NCBI RefSeq assembly: GCF_027921765.1
Contig: NZ_BSEJ01000004.1
Coordinates: 124,001 to 188,000, forward strand
Source: Microbacterium barkeri
GTDB taxonomy: Bacteria; Actinomycetota; Actinomycetes; Actinomycetales; Microbacteriaceae
Direction of reading: 5' to 3'
Length of the DNA: 64,000 nucleotides
Both the position numbers and the translations under genes were made by a program. The stretch's first letter is position 1, and each line of letters starts with the position of its first letter. Shown piece by piece: positions 27,000-38,033 of this stretch. Below the pieces are notes generated by a model. That model made no database searches. It was not told the DNA's origin and was given only the letters and a program-made list of their open reading frames with translations.

Positions 27000-27005
27000 C
27001 ATAAT
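27000..27005 (+). promoter_or_regulatory. -10 box of a leaderless transcript (HTH gene)
   Basis: CATAAT is six bases before the ATG at 27012 and no ribosome-binding site is present. Confidence 0.55.
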
Positions 27006-27011
27006 GGGGCC

Positions 27012-27275
27012 ATGCCCGACAACTCCGACGTGCGCTACCTCGCGCCCGCTCAGGTCGCCGAGCTACTGGGCATCGAGGCGGACGAGGTCGTCGAGCTCGT
27101 CCACGCCGGACGACTCCGCGGCGCGCGACTCGGCTCGCCCGCGCGCTGGCGCATCGAGCAGCTCAGCGTCGACGAGTACCTCGAGGACCAGCACGAGGAG
27201 ACGCGGCGGATGGCCCTGTGGCGGGAGTCGAACGAGGCGAGCTTCCCCGAGCTCTGGGGCCGTCGGCGCCCCTGA
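27012..27275 (+). CDS. Excisionase/BldC-like DNA-binding protein
   Basis: 87-residue protein with an N-terminal winged helix of the MerR/excisionase type: YLAPAQVAELLGIEADEVVELV at about 9-30 and ARLGSPARWRIEQLSVDEYL at about 38-57. It resembles small BldC/Xis-like regulators that are usually not linked to phages. No integrase is nearby, so a chromosomal regulator is likelier than a phage excisionase. The ATG at 27012 appears to be the first base of the transcript. Confidence 0.8.
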   Translation: MPDNSDVRYLAPAQVAELLGIEADEVVELVHAGRLRGARLGSPARWRIEQLSVDEYLEDQHEETRRMALWRESNEASFPELWGRRRP

Positions 27276-27279
27276 CGGC

Positions 27280-27894
27280 TCACGGCGCGACGACGCCGAC
27301 CGCGGCCGCCACGCGCACCCAGGCGACGGCCTCGAACGACACGATGCGGAACGCCGTGACCGCGGCGGAGCGGCGGGGCGAATCGGGGTCGTGCAGCGCC
27401 AGGTCGAGGTGATCGGCGCCGACGCGGTCGATCGTGCCCGACAGCGCGCGCCCCGACACGACGCCGATCGCCACGGCGGCCCTGCGCCGCGCCAGGTCGC
27501 GCAGAGCGAACCCGAAGGTGACCCGCTGCGCGAGGCGGCTCTCGGGCTCGGTCGGGCGCGCGCTGCGCAGGAGCTCGCCCTGCGCAGCGCCGATCGAGCG
27601 GATGGCCGGGAGCGGCACGAGCACCGCGCTCTCCGCCGCGCCGTGCGCGCGGAGCGGGCGAACGGCCATCCAGTCCGCCCCGACCGAGGTGACCGACGCC
27701 TCCAGCGACGATCCGTCGCGCAGCTCGATCGACAGGGGCGAGGCCGCCGACTGCGCGAACGCCACGAGGCGCTCGCGGAGGGCGAGGCGGGACACGCGCA
27801 GCCGCTCGGCCTCGGAGTCCAGCGCGGCCCGCTCGGCCTCCCACTCGGCCGCGAGCTGGTCCTCCAGGTCCTCGAAGAAGCGATCCCAGCGCAT
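27280..27894 (-). CDS. Conserved actinobacterial protein of unknown function
   Basis: 204-residue protein. An N-terminal amphipathic helix (about 1-50, MRWDRFFEDLEDQLAAEWEAE) is followed by two repeats of a small beta-barrel-like pattern (about 52-95 and 140-185; SIELRDGSSLEASVTSVGADW and the similar VVSGRALSGTIDRVGADHL), suggesting a duplicated Sm-like fold. I do not know its role. It is convergent with the HTH gene four bases away and apparently leaderless (TACGCT seven bases before the ATG). Confidence 0.75.
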   Translation of the reverse strand: MRWDRFFEDLEDQLAAEWEAERAALDSEAERLRVSRLALRERLVAFAQSAASPLSIELRDGSSLEASVTSVGADWMAVRPLRAHGAAESAVLVPLPAIRSIGAAQGELLRSARPTEPESRLAQRVTFGFALRDLARRRAAVAIGVVSGRALSGTIDRVGADHLDLALHDPDSPRRSAAVTAFRIVSFEAVAWVRVAAAVGVVAP

Positions 27895-27901
27895 TTGCGA
27901 G

Positions 27902-27907
27902 AGCGTA
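27902..27907 (-). promoter_or_regulatory. -10 box of a leaderless transcript (hypothetical gene)
   Basis: TACGCT on the minus strand is seven bases from the ATG at 27892-27894; no ribosome-binding site intervenes. Confidence 0.5.
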
Positions 27908-28024
27908 GGGGAAAGCGCGCGGCCGCGTCATCCGCTCTCCACAGGCATGTATGCGGGGTTCCCGGCCGCGCGGGCGTGCTGGTTCACTCGGGCAACCCTT
28001 CTCCCCGACCGGAATGAGGCTGTC

Positions 28025-28465
28025 ATGCCGCCGAACGCCGCGGGTGCGACCTCTCGCAGACGGTCCCACCGCACCGAGGAGGACGTCGAGGAGCTCTTCG
28101 CCCCGCAGCGCACGTCCTCCGCCGAGCTCCCCGATCCCGCGCCGCTCGTCGCGGCCCTCACCCGCGGCATCCTCGAGGCTCTCGCCGGCACCCGCGAGGT
28201 CGATCAGCTCGCGCGCTGGCTCGCCGAGGAGACGTACCTCAAGCTCGTCCAGCGCGCGAACCTGTCGCGCCGGGCGCGCAGCGCACGTCGGCTGCCGGCG
28301 CAGCGCCCCGTCTTCACGGTGCGCGCCATGCGTCAGATGGCGCCGGCCGACGGCGTGGTGGAGGTCGTCGTCATCGTGGCGATGCCCGACCGCACCCGCG
28401 CGCTCGCGATGCGCCTCGAGGGTCTCGACCGCCGGTGGCGCGCCACCGACATCCGGATCCTCTGA
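28025..28465 (+). CDS. Rv3235-like family protein
   Basis: 146-residue protein with a disordered basic N-terminus (residues 1-45) and a conserved core of about 95 residues (LVAALTRGILEALAGTREV, later VRAMRQMAPADGVVEVVVIV and DRRWRATDIRIL). This pattern is the actinobacterial Rv3235 family, found near secA as here. Its function is unknown. ATG at 28025 follows GGAATGAGG. Its stop codon directly abuts the stop of the convergent aminotransferase gene (28465/28466). Confidence 0.75.
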   Translation: MPPNAAGATSRRRSHRTEEDVEELFAPQRTSSAELPDPAPLVAALTRGILEALAGTREVDQLARWLAEETYLKLVQRANLSRRARSARRLPAQRPVFTVRAMRQMAPADGVVEVVVIVAMPDRTRALAMRLEGLDRRWRATDIRIL

Positions 28466-29695
28466 CTACCGCTGCCGGTAGGACGACAGGAAGTTCCCGA
28501 GCCGCTCGATCGCCTCGCTGAGCACACGCGCCTCGGGCAGAGTCACGACACGCAGGTGATCCGGCGTCGGCCAGTTGAACCCCGTGCCCTCGACGAGCAG
28601 GATGTGCTCCGACACGAGCAGGTCGTACACGAGCTGCTTGTCGTCGCGGATCTCGTGCACCTCGGGGTCGAGCCGCGGGAACGCGTAGAGCGCACCGTCC
28701 GGGCGGACGCACGAGACGCCCGGGATGGTCGAGAGCTTCTCCCAGGCGACGTCGCGCTGCTCGTGGAGGCGCCCGGTCGGAGCGATGAGGGCGTCGATGG
28801 ACTGCACGCCGGTGAGCGCGGCGAGCACGGCGTGCTGTGCCGGCACGTTCGCGCACAGCCGCGTCGACGCGAGGAGCTGGATGCCCTCGAGGAATCCCTT
28901 CGCGTGCTTCTTGGGACCTGTGATGACCATCCATCCGGATCGGTACCCGGCGACGCGGTAGGTCTTGGAGAGGCCGTTGAACGTGAGGACGAGGAGGTCG
29001 GGGGCGACCGTGGCGGTCGGGATGTGCACGGCACCGTCGAAGAGGATGCGGTCGTAGATCTCGTCCGACAGGATCAGCAGGGAGTGCTCGCGCGCGATCT
29101 GCGCGATCCCCTCGAGCAGCTCGCGACTGTACACGGCTCCCGTGGGGTTGTTCGGGTTGATGACGACGATCGCCTTGGTCTTCGAGGTCACCTTCGAGCG
29201 GATGTCCTCGAGGTCGGGCTGCCAGCCGTTCTCCTCATCGCACAGGTAGTGCACGGGGGTGCCGCCGGACAGGCTCGTCATCGCGGTCCACAGCGGGTAG
29301 TCGGGCGCGGGGATGAGCACCTCGTCGCCCTCGTCGAGGAGCGCCTGCATCGTCATCGTGATGAGCTCGGACACGCCGTTGCCGAGGTAGACGTCGTCCG
29401 GATCCACGTGCGGGAAGCCGGGGGTCTCCTCGTAGCGGCTGACGATCGCCCGGCGCGCGGGCAGGATGCCGCGGCTGTCGCTGTAGCCGTGCGCATACGG
29501 GACGGCCTCGATCATGTCGCGCACGATCTGGTACGGCGCCTCGAAGCCGAAGATGGCGGGGTTGCCCGTGTTGAGCTTCAGGATCGAGTGCCCGTCCGCC
29601 TCGAGCCGCGTCGCCTCTGCCAGTGCTGCCCCGCGGATCTCGTAGAGGACGTTCTGGAGCTTCGCGGACTGGCCGAGGGGACGGAGGGAGTTCAT
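28466..29695 (-). CDS. Pyridoxal-phosphate aminotransferase (AlaA/AspC class)
   Basis: 409-residue fold-type I aminotransferase that would move an amino group between alanine or aspartate-type amino acids and 2-oxoglutarate. NPNNPTGAVYSRELL, LSDEIYDRI and SGWMVITGPKKHAKG are hallmark segments. The PLP-binding lysine is in NGLSKTYRVAGYRSG. The N-terminal LGQSAKLQNVLYEIRG resembles glutamate-pyruvate aminotransferases AlaA; the exact substrate is not fixed. The ATG at 29693-29695 lies six bases after TATCCT, so it is probably leaderless. It is read in the same direction as secA but behind a strong hairpin. Confidence 0.88.
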   Translation of the reverse strand: MNSLRPLGQSAKLQNVLYEIRGAALAEATRLEADGHSILKLNTGNPAIFGFEAPYQIVRDMIEAVPYAHGYSDSRGILPARRAIVSRYEETPGFPHVDPDDVYLGNGVSELITMTMQALLDEGDEVLIPAPDYPLWTAMTSLSGGTPVHYLCDEENGWQPDLEDIRSKVTSKTKAIVVINPNNPTGAVYSRELLEGIAQIAREHSLLILSDEIYDRILFDGAVHIPTATVAPDLLVLTFNGLSKTYRVAGYRSGWMVITGPKKHAKGFLEGIQLLASTRLCANVPAQHAVLAALTGVQSIDALIAPTGRLHEQRDVAWEKLSTIPGVSCVRPDGALYAFPRLDPEVHEIRDDKQLVYDLLVSEHILLVEGTGFNWPTPDHLRVVTLPEARVLSEAIERLGNFLSSYRQR

Positions 29696-29701
29696 CGCAT
29701 C

Positions 29702-29707
29702 AGGATA
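29702..29707 (-). promoter_or_regulatory. -10 box of a leaderless transcript (aminotransferase)
   Basis: TATCCT on the minus strand is six bases from the ATG at 29693-29695, with no ribosome-binding site between. Confidence 0.55.
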
Positions 29708-29731
29708 TGCCCGCGCCGGGCGTGGCTCGGT

Positions 29732-29777
29732 GCGACGAGGGCGGGCCACCGGAGATCCGGTGGCCCGCCCTCGTCGC
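29732..29777 (-). terminator. Hairpin after secA
   Basis: A perfect 21-bp stem (29732-29752 with 29757-29777) and loop AGAT lie nine bases after the secA stop. It separates secA from the aminotransferase promoter. No U-tract follows. Confidence 0.75.
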
Positions 29778-29785
29778 GTCGCGCG

Positions 29786-32560
<2,775 letters not shown>

Positions 32561-32605
32561 GTATCACTCCTCGATCGGGTGCCTCATCCCGGGCGGATGG
32601 GCCAG

Positions 32606-32624
32606 GTCGCCGTCGAACGGCGAC
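32606..32624 (-). other. Hairpin in the secA 5' leader
   Basis: GTCGCCGT and ACGGCGAC form an 8-bp stem with a three-base loop about 46 bases upstream of the secA start. A possible -35 TTGTCA lies farther upstream (about 32656-32661). Whether it regulates secA is not known. Confidence 0.35.
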
Positions 32625-32676
32625 GGGCATACTCGCCCATGTTATCCGGCCGTGACAATGACCGGCCAGCAGACTC

Positions 32677-33150
32677 TCAGTCGGCGCGCTCACCCCATCC
32701 GCCCGACGCGCTCAGCTGTCGGAGGAGGTGCGCGTTGCGGCGGCGGATGAGGCGGCGCAGATACGGAACGAGGACGAGCCGCTCCGCGATCGCGCCGAGC
32801 ACCGGCGCGGCGAGCTCGATCTCATCGATCATGCGCGACCCGGTGCCGTGCGGCTCGAACACGTGAACGTGGCGGAACAGCCGGAACGGTCCGCGCATCT
32901 GCTCATCGACGAAGCGCACTCCCTCCTCCAGCGCGGTGATCGCCGAGGTCATCGTCCACGGGACGCCGAAGTGCCAGGCGCGCCAGGTGACCGTCTCCCC
33001 GAGGCCGATCGTGCCCGCCGTGACGCCCCCGATCGCGCGCTCGCGGGACGCGGCCATGGACGCGACGTGCGCATCGACGTCGAGCGACACCGCGAACAGG
33101 CGCTCCGGCGGGAAGGCGGTGTCCGTCACGATCGTGAAGCGGCTGCTCAT
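32677..33150 (-). CDS. SRPBCC (START-like) family protein
   Basis: 157-residue single-domain protein of the polyketide cyclase/START fold, which binds hydrophobic ligands. The pattern FTIVTDTAFPPERLFAVSLDVDAH at the N-terminus, FVDEQMRGPFRLFRHVHVFEP in the middle and MIDEIELAAPVLGAIAE near the end is typical. It lies divergent from a TIGR01777-type epimerase with a START-like partner domain elsewhere; the two families are often neighbours or fused, so they may act together. ATG at 33148-33150; no clear ribosome-binding site. Confidence 0.8.
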   Translation of the reverse strand: MSSRFTIVTDTAFPPERLFAVSLDVDAHVASMAASRERAIGGVTAGTIGLGETVTWRAWHFGVPWTMTSAITALEEGVRFVDEQMRGPFRLFRHVHVFEPHGTGSRMIDEIELAAPVLGAIAERLVLVPYLRRLIRRRNAHLLRQLSASGGWGERAD

Positions 33151-33319
33151 ATCGCGATGCTCGCACGGCGCCCGCTCGAGACCGCGCAGCCCGCGCCAGG
33201 TGTCGACTCCGCGCCGAACGCCGCGCCCCTGCCGCCGTCCTCGGCGCGGACTGGCACACTCGCGCGCGCACCGCGACTTCGGCGCCGACGCGCACACTCG
33301 CGCCGGCGCCGCACCGATG

Positions 33320-33333
33320 TCTCGACGTCGAGA
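33320..33333. promoter_or_regulatory. 14-bp perfect palindrome between the divergent SRPBCC and epimerase genes
   Basis: TCTCGACGTCGAGA lies about 64 bases upstream of the epimerase start. It is a possible operator for one or both genes; nothing ties it to a known regulator. Confidence 0.3.
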
Positions 33334-33396
33334 GACGATGCGCGGCTCCTTGAGAGGATGGCCACGAGCGGCTCGCGCCGCGGGAGGGGGATGCGG

Positions 33397-34377
33397 ATGG
33401 CCGACACCGAGCGGATCGCGGTCGTCGCGGGAGCGAGCGGCTTCGTCGGACGCGCGCTCGTCCGCGCGCTCGAGGCGGAGGGGCGCACGGTTCGCACGAT
33501 CGGCCGCGGCGGACACGCCCGGTGGGACGACCCCGCGTCGATCGCCGCGGCGATCGACGGCGCGGATCTCGTCGTGAACCTCGCCGGGAAATCCGTCAAC
33601 TGCCGGTACACCGACCCTCATCGCGACGAGATCCTGCGGTCCCGCGTCGACACGACCCGCGCGCTCCGCGAGGCGATCGCCGCCTCAGCGCGGCCTCCGC
33701 GCGTGTGGATGAACGCGAGCACGGCGACCATCTACCGGCACGCGACGGACCGCCCTCAGACCGAGAGCACGGGCGAGCTCGGCACGGGCTTCTCGGTCGA
33801 CGTCGCGCGGGAGTGGGAGCGCGAGCTCTTCGCGGGCGACCTCCCGGCCACGCGCCGCGTCGCGCTGCGGATGGCCATCGTCCTCGGCGACGGGCCGGCG
33901 ACCCGGCTGCTCTTCCTCCTCGCCCGCCTCGGCATCGGCGGTCCGCAGATCGACGGATGGTGGTTCCCCCATCGCCGCTACCGCGGGATCGGCTCCGCCC
34001 CGAGCGGCGACGGACGCGCCCCGCGGCACCGCACGGGCGGCCGCCAGCGGTTCAGCTGGGTGCACATCGACGACGTGATCGCGGCCATCCGCTTCCTCGA
34101 GACGCGCGACGACATCGACGGCGTCGTCAACGTCGCGTCTCCGAACCCGAGCGACAATCGCACGCTCATGCGGACCCTGCGCCGCATCGTCGGCGCGCGC
34201 TTCGGCCTGCCCGCGTGGCGCTTCATGCTCGAGCCCGCGATGTGGGTCATCCGCACCGAGCCCGAGCTCGTGCTGAAGAGCAGATGGGTCGTTCCCGAGC
34301 GGCTCATCGCCGCCGGCTTCCGCTTCTCGCGCCCCGCCCTCCTCGAGGCGCTGCAGGACGTCGCGCCGCGCCGCTGA
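33397..34377 (+). CDS. TIGR01777-type NAD-dependent epimerase/cell-division inhibitor-like protein
   Basis: 326-residue extended short-chain dehydrogenase. The N-terminal VVAGASGFVGRALV (about 8-21) is the nucleotide-binding Gly-rich loop. VVNLAGKSVNCRYTD near 63 and the C-terminal region with RFSWVHIDDVIAAIRFL and a DUF1731 tail (LEALQDVAPR) are those of TIGR01777 proteins (E. coli YfcH, plant SulA-like). The enzymatic activity is unknown. ATG at 33397 is about seven bases after GGGAGGGGG; an ATG six bases earlier is too close to that site. No typical Tyr-x3-Lys is obvious (ASTATIYRHAT), as common in this family. Confidence 0.82.
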   Translation: MADTERIAVVAGASGFVGRALVRALEAEGRTVRTIGRGGHARWDDPASIAAAIDGADLVVNLAGKSVNCRYTDPHRDEILRSRVDTTRALREAIAASARPPRVWMNASTATIYRHATDRPQTESTGELGTGFSVDVAREWERELFAGDLPATRRVALRMAIVLGDGPATRLLFLLARLGIGGPQIDGWWFPHRRYRGIGSAPSGDGRAPRHRTGGRQRFSWVHIDDVIAAIRFLETRDDIDGVVNVASPNPSDNRTLMRTLRRIVGARFGLPAWRFMLEPAMWVIRTEPELVLKSRWVVPERLIAAGFRFSRPALLEALQDVAPRR

Positions 34378-34582
34378 CCTGCGAGGATGCCGCGAATCGG
34401 CGACCGGATCCCTTACCGCATGGCTGTCCGCTTGTCGAGGGTGCATCCGCAGCGTCACGCGCTGTCTATCATTCAGTCAGGAGCTGTTCACGAGACGTCG
34501 TCCGGGAATCCCCGCCTCCGTCGGATCGGCTCCATGTTCCCCGTCCTGACGGCGTCCGCCGTAAGTAGATACGAGGTGATTG

Positions 34583-36115
34583 ATGACGCTTCTGGGCACC
34601 CCTTCCGGTCGCACCGCACACTCCCCGCGCGAGGTCGCTCCCGACCATGCCGCCACGCGCCTTCATGACGGGATCCTGCATCTCGTCGAGGAGTCCACAC
34701 CGGACGAGGCCCAGACAGCCGATCTCCTCGCGCTCGCCGATCTCCTCGAGCGCGCGGGCCTGCAGCCGCTCCTCCTGCGCCGGACCAGTGGGCGCCCCGC
34801 CCTCGCGCTCGACATCGAGGACAAGCCCGCCGCGCTCGCCGCGCTGGCCGCCGACGAGGGTCCGTGGGCGGCGGCGCGCTCGGCCCGACGCGTTCCCGTG
34901 CCGCTCTCCTCGGGGGTCGAGTCCGCGTTCGCGAAGGACGTCGCGGTGCTCTTCCGCCCGCGCATCGTGCCGTCGGGCACGCTGAGCTACGGCGCCGACT
35001 GCGGCGTGCGCCTCGAGTTCTGGCGTCGCGAGGGCGCCATCGTGCGCGCCCCGCGACGGAACGCGCTGACCCGCCACGTGATCGCGGCGGACGACCTCGC
35101 TCTGACGACCATCCGCCGGCATGGACGCGAGTGGCGCACGCTCGAGGGGATGTTCGACGCGGGTCCGCACGAGGTGACCTTCGACATCGACATGGTCTTC
35201 TCGTGGGTCGACGGCTCGTCCAACGACTTCCAGCGCGAGCGCGCCAAGCGCATGAACGCCTACGTCGTCGGGGAGGGCGACGCGCACGCCGCGCGCTACC
35301 GCCACGTCGACGAGCTGCGCTACGCCCTGCGCAGCGTGCACATGTTCGCCCCGTGGGTCCGTCGCATCTTCATCGCGACCGACAGCCCCGCGCCGCGCTG
35401 GCTCGCCGAGCACCCGCGGGTGACGATCGTCCGCAGCGAGGAGTTCTTCGCCGACCCGACGGTCCTCCCGACGCACAACTCGCACGCCGTCGAGGCGCAG
35501 CTGCACCGCATCCCGGGCATCGCCGAGCACTTCCTGTATTCGAACGACGACATGTTCTTCGGTCGCCCGGTCTCCCCCGAGATGTTCTTCACCGCGGGCG
35601 GGCTCACGAAGTACGTCGAATGCGGCGTGCGCATCGGCGTCGGCCCCTCGCGGCCGAGCCGATCCGGCCACGACAACGCGGCGCGCGTCAACCGCGACCT
35701 CCTGCGCGAGCGCTTCGGACGGGTCATCCTTCGCGACCTGCAGCACTGCGCCACGCCGCACAGCCGCGAGGTGATGTTCGAGCTCGAGCGCGAGTTCCCC
35801 GAGGAGTTCGCGCGGACGGCGGCGGCCCGCTTCCGCAGCGCGACCGACATCTCGGTCACGAACTCGCTCTACCACTACTACGCGACGTTCACCGGCCGAG
35901 CTCTCGCGACGACCGAGCCGCGGACGGCGTACATCCAGACGACGCAGCGCGATGCGCCAGCGCGGATGGGGCGACTGCTGGCCGGGCGGGACGTCGACAT
36001 GTTCTGCCTCAACGACGGCAGCGAGCCCGAGCTGCCGGAGGAGCTGCGCGCTCGGGTCGTCCGCGAGACGCTCGAGGCCTACTTCCCCGTCAAGGCGCCG
36101 TGGGAGAGCGACTGA
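34583..36115 (+). CDS. Stealth-family sugar-phosphate transferase
   Basis: 510-residue enzyme of the Stealth family, which transfers hexose-1-phosphate to build phosphate-linked surface polysaccharides. The conserved regions are in order: CR1 FDIDMVFSWVDGSS near 212, CR2 from RYRHVDELRYALRS to FLYSNDDMFFGRPV (about 245-335), CR3 with ATDISVTNSLYHYY near 430, and CR4 FCLNDGSEPELPEE near 480. An N-terminal region of about 200 residues precedes the core. No signal peptide or membrane helix, so a cytoplasmic enzyme. ATG at 34583 follows GAGGTGATT. No capsule genes adjoin it. It is convergent with the phosphoesterase gene three bases away. Confidence 0.9.
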   Translation: MTLLGTPSGRTAHSPREVAPDHAATRLHDGILHLVEESTPDEAQTADLLALADLLERAGLQPLLLRRTSGRPALALDIEDKPAALAALAADEGPWAAARSARRVPVPLSSGVESAFAKDVAVLFRPRIVPSGTLSYGADCGVRLEFWRREGAIVRAPRRNALTRHVIAADDLALTTIRRHGREWRTLEGMFDAGPHEVTFDIDMVFSWVDGSSNDFQRERAKRMNAYVVGEGDAHAARYRHVDELRYALRSVHMFAPWVRRIFIATDSPAPRWLAEHPRVTIVRSEEFFADPTVLPTHNSHAVEAQLHRIPGIAEHFLYSNDDMFFGRPVSPEMFFTAGGLTKYVECGVRIGVGPSRPSRSGHDNAARVNRDLLRERFGRVILRDLQHCATPHSREVMFELEREFPEEFARTAAARFRSATDISVTNSLYHYYATFTGRALATTEPRTAYIQTTQRDAPARMGRLLAGRDVDMFCLNDGSEPELPEELRARVVRETLEAYFPVKAPWESD

Positions 36116-36118
36116 CCG

Positions 36119-37087
36119 TCACCCCACGAGCGGCAGCGGCTCCGTGGGCGGCGCGACCTGCTCGGCGACCGGCGCCGCGGATGCGACCGTGCGGGACGGG
36201 CTCGCGGGCGGGATGACCACGCCCGCGCGCTCGAGCCGGCGCGCGGTCTCCTCGGCCGAGGTGATCTCGGCGGGCGGCGCGTCCGAGAACGGCACCACCG
36301 AGTGGACGATCGTCTCGTCGTAGACGTGCACGAGGTTGTACGACTGCGCGCCGTCGCGCGGCTGCATGCCGCCGTCGGCGATGCGCAGGTCCTGCGTGTA
36401 GCAGGACGACGACGCGACCGACACCGGGATCCCGGCGAACGTCGCCGTCGACGAGAAATGCACGTGGCCCGCGAGGATGGTCCGGACGTCGCTCCCCCGC
36501 AGCACCTCGGCGAGCGCCTGCTGATCGCGCAGCTCGACGAGCGTCGCGAGGTCCAGGACGCACGGGATGGGCGGGTGGTGCATCGCGAGGATGGTCCCGC
36601 GCGGCGCGGGCAGGGCGAGCTCGAGTGACAGCCACTCGAGCTGCTCCGCCGACACCTCGCCGTGGTGCGCTCCGGGCACCGACGTGTCGAGCACGATGAC
36701 ACGAAGCCCGTCGAGGTCGTGGACCGCGTCGACCGGTGCGTCGCCCGTCTCGCCGAGGAGCTCGCGTCGGAACGGGTCGCGGGCGTCGTGGTTGCCCATG
36801 ACCCAGATCACGCGCGCTCCGAGGCGCTCCGCGGCGGGCGCGACGGCGTCGCGGAGCTGCCGGTAGGCGTCGCGCTCGCCGAGATCGGCGAGGTCGCCGG
36901 TGAAGACCAGCGCGTCGGGGCGCGCCCCGGACTGCTCGATCTCCGCGAGCATGCGGCTCACGTGCTCGGCGGCGTCGATCCCGAAGACGCCGCCCTCGGC
37001 TCTCAGATGCGTGTCGCTCAGATGGACGAGCACGTGACTCGGGCGCGCGTACTCGGATCTCCGTGGCGTCATCGACGGTCCGGCCAT
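36119..37087 (-). CDS. Calcineurin-like metallophosphoesterase (CpdA-type)
   Basis: 322-residue dimetal phosphoesterase. HLSDTHL near residue 23, FTGDLADLGE near 64, WVMGNHDARD near 95, MHHPPIP near 168 and LAGHVHFSS near 208 are the five metal- and phosphate-binding blocks. The pattern is that of CpdA/Rv0805-like enzymes acting on cyclic nucleotides or phosphodiesters. A Pro/Ala-rich C-terminal tail of about 60 residues is extra. I took ATG at 37085-37087, which lies seven bases after TACCAT (leaderless type); ATG at 37072 is an alternative. Confidence 0.85.
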   Translation of the reverse strand: MAGPSMTPRRSEYARPSHVLVHLSDTHLRAEGGVFGIDAAEHVSRMLAEIEQSGARPDALVFTGDLADLGERDAYRQLRDAVAPAAERLGARVIWVMGNHDARDPFRRELLGETGDAPVDAVHDLDGLRVIVLDTSVPGAHHGEVSAEQLEWLSLELALPAPRGTILAMHHPPIPCVLDLATLVELRDQQALAEVLRGSDVRTILAGHVHFSSTATFAGIPVSVASSSCYTQDLRIADGGMQPRDGAQSYNLVHVYDETIVHSVVPFSDAPPAEITSAEETARRLERAGVVIPPASPSRTVASAAPVAEQVAPPTEPLPLVG

Positions 37088-37094
37088 GTTCGCG

Positions 37095-37100
37095 ATGGTA
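37095..37100 (-). promoter_or_regulatory. -10 box of a leaderless transcript (phosphoesterase)
   Basis: TACCAT on the minus strand is seven bases from the ATG at 37085-37087; no ribosome-binding site is seen. Confidence 0.45.
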
Positions 37101-37178
37101 GCGAGGCGCCTCGCACTCTCAGCGCGACACAAGGCGATGTCCGGGAATCTCTGCGATCCGCCATCCGATCGGTACGCT

Positions 37179-37192
37179 CGTATCTGCATACG
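37179..37192. promoter_or_regulatory. Possible operator of the PadR gene
   Basis: CGTATCTGCATACG is an inverted repeat of five bases with a four-base spacer, 37 bases before the PadR start. PadR proteins usually bind such repeats at their own promoters. Weak evidence. Confidence 0.35.
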
Positions 37193-37228
37193 CGGCATCC
37201 CTTTTCGCCGCGCGGACCGGAGGTGCGG

Positions 37229-37822
37229 ATGTCGGTGCGACACGGACTGCTGGCGATCCTGGATCAGGGCCCCTGCTACGGATACCAGCTGCGCACCGAG
37301 TTCGCGCGCCGCACGGGGGGAACGCGCACCCTCAACGTCGGGCAGATCTACAACACGCTCGAGCGCCTCGAGCGCGACGGGCTCGTCGAGCGCGTCGAAC
37401 CCGACGCGCAGGGGCACGTCTACTGGAGCATCACGCCCGCCGGCCGCGAGGCGGCGCACCTGTGGCTCGAGACGCCCGTGGATCCATCCGATCGCGACGC
37501 GCTCGCGGTCAAGCTCGCCCTCGCCGCGACCCTCCCGGGCGTCGACGCGGGCGCCGTGCTCCGCGCCGAGCGCGAGGCCGTCGACGCCCGGATCGAGGGC
37601 CTGCGCGCCGCCGTGTACCCCGGCGCGGAGCAGGAGGGACCCGAGCGGGTCGCGTGGTCGCTCATCTCCGACGCGCTCCTCTTCTCCGCGGAGGCGGATG
37701 CCCGCTGGCTCGCGCACGCCGAGGAGCGTCTCGCCGCGCATCCCGACCACGCGCTCGCGCTCGACCTCTCGACCGAGCGCCCGAAGCGCGGCCGCCCCGC
37801 GCGCCCCGTCGCCGCCGTCTGA
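37229..37822 (+). CDS. PadR-family transcriptional regulator
   Basis: 197-residue repressor with the PadR winged helix at the N-terminus (HGLLAILDQGPCYGYQLRTEF, then GQIYNTLERLERDGLVERVE) and a C-terminal Vir-type dimerisation domain (about 90-175). Such proteins sense small phenolics, antibiotics or lipids and often control an adjacent transporter. No transporter is directly next to it; the sugar importer downstream has its own LacI-type operator. ATG at 37229 follows CCGGAGGTG. Confidence 0.88.
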   Translation: MSVRHGLLAILDQGPCYGYQLRTEFARRTGGTRTLNVGQIYNTLERLERDGLVERVEPDAQGHVYWSITPAGREAAHLWLETPVDPSDRDALAVKLALAATLPGVDAGAVLRAEREAVDARIEGLRAAVYPGAEQEGPERVAWSLISDALLFSAEADARWLAHAEERLAAHPDHALALDLSTERPKRGRPARPVAAV

Positions 37823-37925
37823 CGCGCGGCTGCCGCCGCGTTTCGCGGCAACCGCGACACGAGCCGGCCCCGCGAACCGGCCCGCGAATCGACCCCTCCC
37901 GCGCACCCCGAACACCTGCCATAAC

Positions 37926-37962
37926 TAAAGCGCTTTACATTGCGCCGATTCTCCCGTACGCT
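37926..37962 (+). promoter_or_regulatory. Promoter and operator of the mannoside operon
   Basis: The perfect palindrome TAAAGCGCTTTA (37926-37937) overlaps a -35 TTTACA (37934-37939). TACGCT follows after 17 bases (37957-37962). The half-site TAAAG differs from the TCGAAG and TGAAA sites elsewhere, so the local LacI-type regulator encoded at the end of this operon is the natural binder. Confidence 0.65.
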
Positions 37963-38033
37963 CGCTCATCAGCACCCGGAGAGCGCGAAGGCGCGTGCTC
38001 CCGATGAGTGCCTCGAACACGAGGAGAAGGAAC

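Noticed and set aside
27012..27275. Prophage excisionase
   Set aside because: No integrase, attachment repeat or phage gene is nearby, and such small winged-helix proteins are common chromosomal regulators in Actinobacteria.
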